A program made the position numbers and the translations under genes. Of a stretch of DNA of 64,000 nt, positions 57,147 through 64,000 are shown piece by piece (within the stretch, counting starts at the first letter, position 1; each line of letters opens with the position of its first letter). Location: contig JAOUOP010000040.1 of NCBI GenBank assembly GCA_029880325.1, positions 1 to 64,000 of the forward strand, written 5' to 3'. Source of the stretch: Myxococcales bacterium. Its GTDB lineage: Bacteria; Myxococcota_A; Polyangia; Polyangiales; JAFGIB01. The notes under the pieces were generated by a model that was given only the letters and a program-made list of their open reading frames with translations, searched no databases and had not been told where the DNA came from.

Positions 57147-59666
57147 GTGGCGATGACGCCCGGCGCTGCGGCTGACGCGGGCGCGGTGCTCGACGCCTGG
57201 CTGACGCGCCTGGCCGCGCAGGCGCGTCAGCTGCGGGCACGACTACAAGAGGCCGATGGCGGCGCGGGCCTGTGCCTGCCGATGGCGGCGCTGGGGCTCG
57301 AGGTGGGCATCGCGGGTGACCGACTCGCCCACGAGCGCTGGGCACTGGACGAGGGTATTCAACTTTTAGTTACGACGATGGCGTTTGAACGGGCGTGCCG
57401 TGACGACGGCGCCGGTCGGGCTGCGGAGCGAACGCTCGCCGGTATGCCGTGGTCGGGCGCTTCCGATCTCCTGCCTGCGCTGCTGGCCGAGCTTGAGCAG
57501 GCCCTCGACAGTCGGGCTGCGCAGGCGGCGCTCGAAGAGTTCCGGGCTTTTCTCGAGGGACCTGTTCCCGCGGGCCTGCTGCCTTCGGCGTGGCGGCAAG
57601 GGCTGGCGAGCCGCTACGACCGTTTCGTAGGGGACTACGCCGGGCGCGGGCGCCGCCGGGCTGGCGTCTATTACACACCGCCGGAGTTGGCCGACTTCAT
57701 GGTCGGGCGGGTGGATGCCGTGCTGCGGCAGGAACTGGGCGTGGAGCGGGGGCTCTGCGATCCGGTCCTGCGCATTCTGGATCCAGCGGCCGGCAGTGGC
57801 GCGTTTTTGTATAGCGTGGTGGCCCACTGTCGGCGTCGATGGCCGGGCGCGGACCTGCCCACGCTGCTGGGATTCGAGCGCTGCGCCTCGGCCTACGCCC
57901 TGTGCTGCCTGCAGCTCTCGTTCGCTGGCGTTCCCATCGACGGCCTGCGCCTGGGCAATGCCCTCTTCGAGCCGCCGCGCGCCGCCTCCGGCCTGCCGCT
58001 GACGTCCGGGCGGCTGCTGCGTGCGCTCGAAAACGAACGCCAGGCGTCTGCTGCCCTGCGTGCAGATTCCGGCATCGACGTCATCGTCGCCAATCCGCCC
58101 TATCGGCGCAGCTCGGAGAATCGTCATCCCGAGCTGGAGCAGCGGCTTGTGCGCTATCGACGCGGTCTCGAAGCCGAGAGAAATCAGCAACCCCTGGCCG
58201 ACGACTACGTGAAATTCGTCCGCACCGCCGAGTGCTGGCTCGAGGGGCGCCCGCGGGCTGTGCTCGCCCTGATCACGCCCGCGACCTTTCTCACGGGGCG
58301 CCTCTTTGCCGGCATGCGCGAGAGCCTGCGGCGGAGCTTTCCCCGCGTCGACGTCATCGATCTGCACGGCGGTGCGCGGGCACCGCGCGAGCAGGGCAGC
58401 GTCGATGAAAACGTCTTCGGTATCGGCAGCGCCGTCGCCCTCACCCTGTGGTGTCGCGGAGCGCCCGCGGCTGCCAGTTATACGGAGCTGAGGGGCACGC
58501 GAGGGGCCAAGCTGGCGGCGCTTCGCGACGGCGTCGTGCCCCAGGCGCGCCCCCTGGGGGCTGACGGTCCACGGGCACCGCTGCATCCCGGCGACGGCTG
58601 TCCCGCCGAGTATCGGGACTTCGTCTCGCTGGAGCAGCTCTTCGACTTCCGCAGCGTGGCGGCCAAACCGGGCGATGACCGGCGTTTGGTGTGTTTTCGG
58701 GATGACGAGGTGATCGCCGCCATGGAACGCGCACGCGAGCAGGCCGCAACGCTGGCGGCAGCGGAAGGCCACGGCGGTGGTAGCGAGGCGATGCGCAAGT
58801 TGGCGCGGCGACCGCAGGAGCAGCCCTTCGATGCCACCCGCATCCGGCCCTATTGCTACCGGCCCTTCGATACGCGCTTTGTGTACGACGACGCGGCCAT
58901 TTGGACGCGTCCGGTGCGGGCCCTGCGTCCCCACGTCGACGGTCAGCCGCTGCTTTTGACCACGCGTGTGGTCAAGGACGCGACCTTCGCCCACGTCTTC
59001 GCCACGCGCCTTTTGCCCGACGTCATCGCGCTGTCGCCGGCCAGCTCCGTCAACGCCCACGTCTTTCCCATGGCCCGCCTGCGCGAGCCTGCGCTGGCGG
59101 CTTTTGGAGCGCGCACAAGCGGAGAGCGAGTTTTTCGCTATCTCTACGCACTGCTGCACAGCCCCGACTATCGGAGGCGCTATCTCGGCGGACTGCGCCA
59201 GGACTTCCCGCGCGTTCCACAGGGCTGTCCGGAGCCGCTCTTCGATGGCCTGGCCGAGTTGGGTGGGCGTTTGCTCGGTCTGCACCTGGGGGAAGCGGCC
59301 GCGCCGCGTCTGCCGGGGCTTGGCTTCGTGGACGGCGGCGACCGCCGCGTGCTCCGGGTGGGAGAGCGGGGTCGGGCGTTGTCGATGCTGGAGCCGGGGC
59401 CCGGTCGCCTTCACATCAACGACAGCAGCCACTTCGAAGCCGTGCCGCAGGCGGCCTGGAAACTGCGCATTGGCGGTCATCAACCGGCTCACCGCTGGCT
59501 AAACGAACGCAAGCGTGCCGGGCGTTCACTGACAGACGATGACCTCGAGACCTATTGTGGCGTGGTCGCGGCGCTCTTCGAGACGCAGCGGCTGATGGCG
59601 GAGATCGATGCGCAAATCGATGCGCATGGCGGATGGCCGGCGGCTTTCGATGTCCGCAGCCGCTGA
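57147..59666 (+). CDS. Type ISP/Eco57I-like DNA adenine methyltransferase without nuclease or helicase
   Basis: This 839-residue protein has a helical N-terminal part (about 1-165) and then a gamma-class N6-adenine methyltransferase. YYTPPELADFMV and motif I DPAAGSGAFLYSV (about 210) are seen, with motif IV NPPY near residue 317. The C-terminal half has RPYCYRPFDTRFVYDD and other segments seen in the target-recognition part of type ISP enzymes. The nuclease and ATPase of full type ISP enzymes (about 1,500 residues) are absent, and no such gene is adjacent. It may be an orphan methylase or part of a split system. GTG or the ATG two codons later is the start. Confidence 0.78.
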   Translation: MAMTPGAAADAGAVLDAWLTRLAAQARQLRARLQEADGGAGLCLPMAALGLEVGIAGDRLAHERWALDEGIQLLVTTMAFERACRDDGAGRAAERTLAGMPWSGASDLLPALLAELEQALDSRAAQAALEEFRAFLEGPVPAGLLPSAWRQGLASRYDRFVGDYAGRGRRRAGVYYTPPELADFMVGRVDAVLRQELGVERGLCDPVLRILDPAAGSGAFLYSVVAHCRRRWPGADLPTLLGFERCASAYALCCLQLSFAGVPIDGLRLGNALFEPPRAASGLPLTSGRLLRALENERQASAALRADSGIDVIVANPPYRRSSENRHPELEQRLVRYRRGLEAERNQQPLADDYVKFVRTAECWLEGRPRAVLALITPATFLTGRLFAGMRESLRRSFPRVDVIDLHGGARAPREQGSVDENVFGIGSAVALTLWCRGAPAAASYTELRGTRGAKLAALRDGVVPQARPLGADGPRAPLHPGDGCPAEYRDFVSLEQLFDFRSVAAKPGDDRRLVCFRDDEVIAAMERAREQAATLAAAEGHGGGSEAMRKLARRPQEQPFDATRIRPYCYRPFDTRFVYDDAAIWTRPVRALRPHVDGQPLLLTTRVVKDATFAHVFATRLLPDVIALSPASSVNAHVFPMARLREPALAAFGARTSGERVFRYLYALLHSPDYRRRYLGGLRQDFPRVPQGCPEPLFDGLAELGGRLLGLHLGEAAAPRLPGLGFVDGGDRRVLRVGERGRALSMLEPGPGRLHINDSSHFEAVPQAAWKLRIGGHQPAHRWLNERKRAGRSLTDDDLETYCGVVAALFETQRLMAEIDAQIDAHGGWPAAFDVRSR

Positions 59667-59756
59667 AAACTCCGAGAAATCTGTGGTTTCCCGCTTTGAT
59701 CGCCGGGCCTGGAGGTGTTTCAATGTGGGCATTCGTGTGTTGGTGGAGGTGTCGTC

Positions 59757-61655
59757 ATGCTGCAGGGAACTCACTTTGGGATAATGCGCCCGGGGGCGTT
59801 GAAAACGGGCGCGTGGGCCGCGCTCCTGTTGCTGCTGTGTCCGATCAACTTGGCGCTGGCCGGGGAGGACGAGGCCAGGGGCGAGGAACCAGCGGAGACG
59901 GAGTCGGCGGATAAAGAGAGTAAGGCCGAGAGCAAGACCGAGACCAAGACCGAGAGCAAGGCCGAGAGCAAGGCCGAGAGCAAGGCCGAGCCGCTCGACC
60001 TGGACGGCGCCATCGAGCGGGCGGAAAAGGGCAAGCGACGCCGGAGGTCGGTGACCACGCTGGCCGAGGGCTTTCACCGGGATGGCCTCGGGGCGGCCGA
60101 CGCGGTCAAGGCCCTCGAGCAGGCCGGCTACGGGCACGACAAAATCGGCAAGGCGCTGACCATCTACGGCCTGACCGGCGCCACGGCCGCGGTGACGCGA
60201 CTGAACGAGGGGGGCGTGGAGGGCGCGACCATCGCGGCGGTGGTGCGGGCGGGCCTCGGTGCGAGTCCCGACGACATGGGGCGTGCCTTCGCGACCGCGG
60301 GCTTGCAGCCCGACGCCATCGTTGAAGCCCTGAAGGGGGCCAACTTCGAGAGCGGGGAAGTGGCCACGGCCATGAAGGCCGCCGAGCTCGACCCCCGGGA
60401 AATCGCGACGGCCCTGCGCGGCAGCGGCTACAGCGACGGCGCCACCGCGCGAGCCCTGAAGGCCGCGGGCATCAGTCCTGCCGTGATCACCGTCGGGCTT
60501 CAGGCCAGTGGCCTGGAGGGCGACGCCCTGATCGGTGCGTTGAAGAAGGCGAAGATCTTCGCTGGCGACATCGCCAAGGAGTTCAGCGGCAAGGGCGAGT
60601 CCTACAGCCGCATCGCCCAGGCCCTGAAGAGCACGGGTTTCGGCGCCCCGGTGGTCGCGCGGGCCCTGAAGTACGCGGGCGCCAATCCGGGCCAGCGCAT
60701 GGCGGCGCTGCGCGAGCTGGAGGTCCCGCCCGTGAAGATCGTGGCCATCCTGCGCAAGCAAAAGGCCAGCGACGCCGACATCGGCAAGGGCCTGTTGGCC
60801 GGCAAGATGAAGCGCCAGGAGGTGGCCAAGGTGCTGCACGAGTCCGGCTCCAGCTGGGCCGATGTGGCTGCGGCGCTCGCGGGTGCGGGTGTAAAAAAGG
60901 ATCTGATCGCGCAGGATCTGAAGTCCAGCGGCGCCAGCGCCGAGGACACCGCCAGCGCTTTTTCCAAAAGCGGCATGAGCGGGGCGGAAGCGGCCAAGGT
61001 GCTCAAGCGCGCGAAGTACGACAGCCCCGCCATCGCCCGCGGCCTTAAATCGTCGGGGCGCTCCAACGCGGAGGTGATCGCCGCGCTCAAATCCGTCGGC
61101 GCCAAGCCCCGCGACCAGGTGCAGAGCCTGAAGAAGCTCGGCATGAACAATGCCGAGGTTGCGCGTGAGTTGAAGTCGTCTGGCTACGACGAGTCGGTGA
61201 TCGCCAAGGAGCTGCGCGCAGCCGGCCTGGCCGACGACAAGTTGGCCGCTGTCTTGGCCAAGGCCGGTTTCGAGGCGCCCGTCATCGCCAGGGCCATGCG
61301 TGCGGCCAAGGTGGCGCGCCCGCAGATCGCTGCAGCGCTCAAGCAGGCGAAGGTCGAGCCCGACGGAATCGGGGCGGCGCTGGGATCGATCGGCGCTTCC
61401 GCCAAGGAAATCGCCGCTTCGATGAAGGAGCTCGGCTACGACCGCAGCTACGTGGCGCGGGCGGTTCTGGCGGCTGGCAAGAAGCCGCCGGATGTCGCGC
61501 GGGCGCTGAAGTCGGCGGGCTTCGGGATCAATGACGTGGCGCTGGGCTTGCGTTTGGCCAAGCTCGACAAGGCCACGGTGGGCAAGGCACTGGGCGGCGC
61601 AGGCTTCTCCAAAAAAGAGATTCCGGCTGCCCTGGGCTATGCGGGCTTCAAATAG
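59757..61655 (+). CDS. Secreted protein with about 38 tandem 14-residue repeats
   Basis: This 632-residue protein is not recognised. GGAGGT six bases before the ATG fixes the start. A signal peptide (KTGAWAALLLLLCPINLALA) is followed by a charged KESKAESKTETKTESKAESK-type stretch (about 50-82). From residue 102 to the end it consists of about 38 units of 14 residues with the pattern (I/V)Axx(L/M)(K/R)xAGxxxxx, for example VARELKSSGYDESV, IAKELRAAGLADDK and VARALKSAGFGIND. Only two units differ in length (15 residues). Each unit should be one short helix plus a turn, so the whole may form a solenoid. The DNA has a 42-base period without being a perfect repeat, so the array is old. Confidence 0.85.
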   Translation: MLQGTHFGIMRPGALKTGAWAALLLLLCPINLALAGEDEARGEEPAETESADKESKAESKTETKTESKAESKAESKAEPLDLDGAIERAEKGKRRRRSVTTLAEGFHRDGLGAADAVKALEQAGYGHDKIGKALTIYGLTGATAAVTRLNEGGVEGATIAAVVRAGLGASPDDMGRAFATAGLQPDAIVEALKGANFESGEVATAMKAAELDPREIATALRGSGYSDGATARALKAAGISPAVITVGLQASGLEGDALIGALKKAKIFAGDIAKEFSGKGESYSRIAQALKSTGFGAPVVARALKYAGANPGQRMAALRELEVPPVKIVAILRKQKASDADIGKGLLAGKMKRQEVAKVLHESGSSWADVAAALAGAGVKKDLIAQDLKSSGASAEDTASAFSKSGMSGAEAAKVLKRAKYDSPAIARGLKSSGRSNAEVIAALKSVGAKPRDQVQSLKKLGMNNAEVARELKSSGYDESVIAKELRAAGLADDKLAAVLAKAGFEAPVIARAMRAAKVARPQIAAALKQAKVEPDGIGAALGSIGASAKEIAASMKELGYDRSYVARAVLAAGKKPPDVARALKSAGFGINDVALGLRLAKLDKATVGKALGGAGFSKKEIPAALGYAGFK

Positions 61656-61673
61656 ACGAGCGCTCGCAAGCTC

Positions 61674-62672
61674 TCAACGGGCCGCGGGGCCGCCGCCACG
61701 TTCGGCCTCGAAGCGGCGCAGCAGTTCGCAGAAGCGCATCTCACCGGCCTTGCAGGCGCGCTGGAAGTACTCTGCGGCGAGGGTTGCGCTCTGCTTGACG
61801 CCAGCCCCCAACTGGTAGTTTGTGCCCAGGTTGCCGCAGGCGCGGCCGTCGTCCAGGTTGCAGCCGCGTTCATTGTGGATGCGCGCCAGGTCCATGTTGC
61901 GGTCGATACCGCGGCCCTTTGCGTAGCTTTCGGCCAGCAGCGCGCAGCCGCGCCCTTCGCCCAGCTTGCAGGCGGCATCGAAGAGCTCGTTGGCGCGCGC
62001 CTCGTCGCGGCCGACGCCGTCGCCCTTGTGGTGGGCCAGGCCCAGGTTCACGCAGCCCATGCCGTCGCGGCCGCGGCAGGACTGCTCGGCGTAGGCAAGG
62101 GCGCGCCCGGGATCGCGGGGTACGCCCACGCCCATCATGTAGACGACCGCCAACCGGCTGCAGCCGCGGGCGACATGACCCTCGCAGGCCCGGCGGTAGA
62201 GGTCGATGGCGCGCTCGCTGTTCTGTTCGACGCCCAGCCCGTCGTGGTACATGGCGCCCAGGTGAGCGCAGCCCAGTAGCTCGCCGCCAGCGCAGCTCTG
62301 CTGTAGCAGCTCGAAGAGGCCGGGCATGTCGGGGTAGGGGGGGGTACCTGGCTTGCGCGCCAGGCGCAGGCCGCCGAGTTCGGCGCAGGCCGGCAGCTCT
62401 CCGCCGTCGCAGGCCTCGCTGAGGGCGGCCTCGTCGACTTCGCGCTCGGCTCTCTGTGGGTCTTCGGGGCGCGCTGATGTGCCGGTCGAAACGGGCTTCG
62501 CGGTGGCCTCGGTGCTCTGCTGCGTATGCTGGGCCTGGGCGCTCGGTTGGGCGGGCTCTGGCTGCTGTGCTCTACCCTGGCCGCTGTCGCTGTCATCGCA
62601 GCCACCCGAGGCCAGCAGAAGCAGCAGAAGGCCCTGCCGCAGCAGCCCCTGTGATCGCGCTGGTTTCGTCAC
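61674..62672 (-). CDS. Sel1-repeat, Cys-rich lipoprotein
   Basis: This 332-residue protein starts at GTG with a lipoprotein signal (LLLLLLASGGC) and a Gln/Ala/Ser-rich linker to about residue 80. About six Sel1-like repeats follow, for example GCAHLGAMYHDGLGVEQNSE and CVNLGLAHHKGDGVGRDEAR. Most repeats carry two Cys spaced as in the HcpA-type disulfide-linked repeats, so folding in the periplasm with disulfides is likely. Such proteins act as adaptors in envelope or host contacts; no partner is known here. It is convergent with the 14-residue repeat gene (18-base gap). Confidence 0.85.
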   Translation of the reverse strand: MTKPARSQGLLRQGLLLLLLASGGCDDSDSGQGRAQQPEPAQPSAQAQHTQQSTEATAKPVSTGTSARPEDPQRAEREVDEAALSEACDGGELPACAELGGLRLARKPGTPPYPDMPGLFELLQQSCAGGELLGCAHLGAMYHDGLGVEQNSERAIDLYRRACEGHVARGCSRLAVVYMMGVGVPRDPGRALAYAEQSCRGRDGMGCVNLGLAHHKGDGVGRDEARANELFDAACKLGEGRGCALLAESYAKGRGIDRNMDLARIHNERGCNLDDGRACGNLGTNYQLGAGVKQSATLAAEYFQRACKAGEMRFCELLRRFEAERGGGPAAR

Positions 62673-62713
62673 GAGTCAGAAGTATCGGCCAATCGCGCGC
62701 CTGGATCACGGCT

Positions 62714-62760
62714 GAACGCAGGACGGCCGACCCCGGAGAGAGGTCGGCCGTCCTGCGTTC
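62714..62760 (-). terminator. Perfect 19-bp hairpin after the HU gene
   Basis: The arms 62714-62732 and 62742-62760 are perfectly complementary over 19 bp with a 9-base loop. It lies about 50 bases after the HU stop codon (minus strand) and about 40 bases before the Sel1 lipoprotein start. No T-run follows on the minus strand, so it could stop transcription in a Rho-assisted way or protect the HU mRNA 3' end. Confidence 0.65.
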
Positions 62761-62808
62761 GCTCATTGTGGGTTTTGAAGCATCTGGCGGCGGTGCCGCC
62801 AGGGCGCC

Positions 62809-63132
62809 TCAGACCATGTCCTTCATCTTCTTGAGCGGACGGATCTTGATCACCGTGCGGGCCGGCTTGGCCTTGAAGACGGTCTCTTCACCGGTGAAGG
62901 GGTTGATGCCCTTGCGCGCCTTGGTGGCGGGCTTGCGCGTGGTGGTGATCTTCAACAGACCGGGAAGCGTGAAGCTGCCAGCGCCGCGCTTCTTGATGTG
63001 GCGCTCGATCAGCGCCGCGAGATTGTCGAGGACGGAACCGACTTCCTTCTTCGACAGCCCCGTGCTGGTCGCAAGCTCGTTGAGAATCTGGGTCTTGTTC
63101 ATCGCTTCCGCGATCGCGGTTGGTTTCGCCAT
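62809..63132 (-). CDS. HU/IHF family DNA-binding protein
   Basis: This 107-residue histone-like protein bends DNA and organises the nucleoid. Beyond a 10-residue N-terminal extension (MAKPTAIAEA) the core begins MNKTQILNELATSTGLSKKE. It carries the DNA-binding arm region around TTTRKPATKARKGINPFTGE, where KARKGxNPxTGE is typical of HU. The basic C terminus VIKIRPLKKMKDMV is slightly longer than in E. coli HU. AGGAG close to the ATG supports the longer start. HupA, HupB and IHF subunits cannot be separated, but the homodimeric HU type is most likely. Confidence 0.93.
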   Translation of the reverse strand: MAKPTAIAEAMNKTQILNELATSTGLSKKEVGSVLDNLAALIERHIKKRGAGSFTLPGLLKITTTRKPATKARKGINPFTGEETVFKAKPARTVIKIRPLKKMKDMV

Positions 63133-63619
63133 GTGCTCCTACCTTCTTCAAATAGGTTTGCTCAGCAGGTCCACGCCGGTCGCCGCAGGGCTTCCAGCGA
63201 GCTCTCGCGCTCTACCCTTGCCTACATCAACGGACAAAACCCCATGTTCTGTCGTCGCTGCAAACCCGAGCCGGAAGCGCGAAACCTGGCGACGAATTGA
63301 CAGAGCGCGAGTGCCGTACGCAAGATTGCAAGCCTCGGGGGCCTAAAAAAACAGGCGAAATCGATGGATTTGGGCCGAATATCCCTAATTTCGTAGACTC
63401 GGACGGATCCCGGGACGATCGCGCAAGCGATTTGCAGAGCCAGGGGGCTGCCCAGGGCCTCGAAATGAAGGCGTCGCGGCAGCTCGCAGGGGGCGCTGTG
63501 GTGGCGGTCGCTGCCCCGCGGGGGCCTCCAACTCCGGAGTGGGCTGCGGTCGCGTCCGCATTTTGGAAATCGCGCCTCGGGCACAGCCAATCCCCACTCG
63601 AACCGCCAAGACCGCTGTT
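63133..63619. other. Long divergent intergenic region between HU and a kinase gene
   Basis: About 490 bases without a credible gene separate HU (minus strand) and the kinase (plus strand). It is relatively AT-rich around 63225-63245 and 63335-63400, including a run of seven A near 63345, which would suit the strong promoter expected for HU. No definite -35/-10 pair was fixed on the minus strand. Short open frames on both strands lack protein-like composition. Confidence 0.4.
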
Positions 63620-63643
63620 GTGAGGTGCTCGAGTGCGTACAAT
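63618..63643 (+). promoter_or_regulatory. Candidate promoter before the partial kinase gene
   Basis: TACAAT (63638-63643) is a good -10 match. TTGTGA (63618-63623) could be a -35 box but leaves only a 14-base spacer. If it is used, transcription would start near 63650, inside or after the GTG proposed as one kinase start. That would favour a start codon nearer the GGAGGAG at 63664-63670. Confidence 0.35.
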
Positions 63644-64000
63644 GGTATCCTGGCGACCCTTTCGGAGGAGGCTCCCATCCCCTTCGGCAAGTACGAGCTA
63701 CTCGAGCGCATCAACATCGGCGGTATGGCCGAGATCCTGAAGGCCCAGGACACGTCCCGACCCGGGTCGGGCGTGTTGGCGGTCAAACGGATCCTCCCGC
63801 ACCTGACCGAGGACCGGCAGTTCGCGACCATGTTTACCGACGAGTCGCGCGTGCTGGCCAAGCTCCAGCACGACAACATCATCCACACCTTCGAGGTGGG
63901 TGAGGTCCAGCACACGCCCTACATCGCCCTGGAGTACATCTACGGGCAGGACGCGCGCATGCTCTTTCACCGCTCGCGGCGGTCCGAGCAGCCGGTGCCG
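63620..64000 (+). CDS. Ser/Thr protein kinase, N-terminal part (cut by window end)
   Basis: The frame encodes IPFGKYELLERINIGGMAEI and continues with LAVKRILPHL (catalytic Lys) and FTDESRVLAKLQHDNIIHTF. This is the start of a Hanks-type kinase domain of the kind common in myxobacteria. The gene runs off the right edge, so the catalytic loop and any membrane part are unseen. The start is unclear: a GTG at 63620 gives about 19 extra residues, while a strong GGAGGAG at 63664-63670 lies six bases before ATC (63677), the codon for the first domain residue. No ATG is in a suitable place. Confidence 0.82.
   Translation, partial: MRCSSAYNGILATLSEEAPIPFGKYELLERINIGGMAEILKAQDTSRPGSGVLAVKRILPHLTEDRQFATMFTDESRVLAKLQHDNIIHTFEVGEVQHTPYIALEYIYGQDARMLFHRSRRSEQPVP

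Noticed and set aside
57366..59492. A 708-residue minus-strand frame opposite the methyltransferase
   Set aside because: The plus strand holds methylase motifs in order; the antisense frame is a composition artefact.
60060..61655. CRISPR-like periodicity of 42 bases
   Set aside because: The period comes from 14-codon protein repeats within an open frame; the units are not identical at DNA level and there are no spacers.

Overview
The window is GC-rich, gene-dense DNA whose content points to a Myxococcota-type (deltaproteobacterial) chromosome. The signs are type IV pilus genes (pilT, pilC, pilS), two eukaryote-like Ser/Thr kinases, an AgmX/PglI-type C-terminal domain, two PilZ-like plus TPR proteins, and many lipoproteins and low-complexity single-pass membrane proteins. 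No rRNA, tRNA, CRISPR array, insertion sequence or prophage was seen. Phylum is an inference from gene content only.

Layout. 1-3.5 kb: a minus-strand envelope-sugar operon (uppP, manC, manB). 3.5-7.4 kb: an EI24/CysZ-like membrane protein, an exported basic protein, a NifU-type Fe-S protein and a Pro/Ala-rich membrane protein. 7.8-10.3 kb: a trpG-trpD-trpC operon without trpE. 10.3-23.0 kb: ten minus-strand genes in a row (pilS, pilC, a Ser/Thr kinase coupled to a secreted TPR-like protein, pilT, a flavoprotein-like protein, purN, purM, a PEGA-like membrane protein and a CesT-like small protein). 23.1-28.7 kb: a lipoprotein-type AmiC amidase, a GlnD homologue whose HD hydrolase residues are all replaced, and a TPR lipoprotein. 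28.8-30.65 kb: a DapA-family gene, then a block of gene fragments (two inverted histidine-kinase 3' ends and the 3' end of a PilB/GspE ATPase).

30.66-35.1 kb: a tightly overlapping three-gene surface operon (two beta-propeller lipoproteins and an outer-membrane barrel). 35.2-40.7 kb: a DUF1015 protein, a small membrane protein, acetyl-CoA acetyltransferase, an AgmX/PglI-CTERM protein and a Bcp-type peroxiredoxin. 40.8-46.1 kb: cell-surface proteins, including a Gly/Thr-rich Cys-rich lipoprotein and a FadL-type channel. 46.1-46.8 kb: a Crp/Fnr regulator. 46.9-52.4 kb: the most unusual operon, with a tandem-OmpA barrel protein, a PilZ-like/J-like/TPR protein and an Hsp70 that lacks its lid. 52.4-57.1 kb: TetR regulator, Ca2+/Na+ antiporter, PilZ-like/TPR protein, IlvY and a RidA-GNAT fusion. 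57.1-62.7 kb: a solitary type ISP-like DNA methyltransferase, a secreted protein built from about 38 tandem 14-residue repeats, and a Sel1 lipoprotein. 62.8-64 kb: an HU protein and the start of a second Ser/Thr kinase, cut by the window edge.

For novelty the best candidates are the lidless-Hsp70/J-like/OmpA operon, the 14-residue repeat protein, the HD-dead GlnD, and the fossil block at 30.1-30.65 kb. Most functional statements rest on motifs read by eye, and start codons were chosen by motif, spacing or Shine-Dalgarno sequence.
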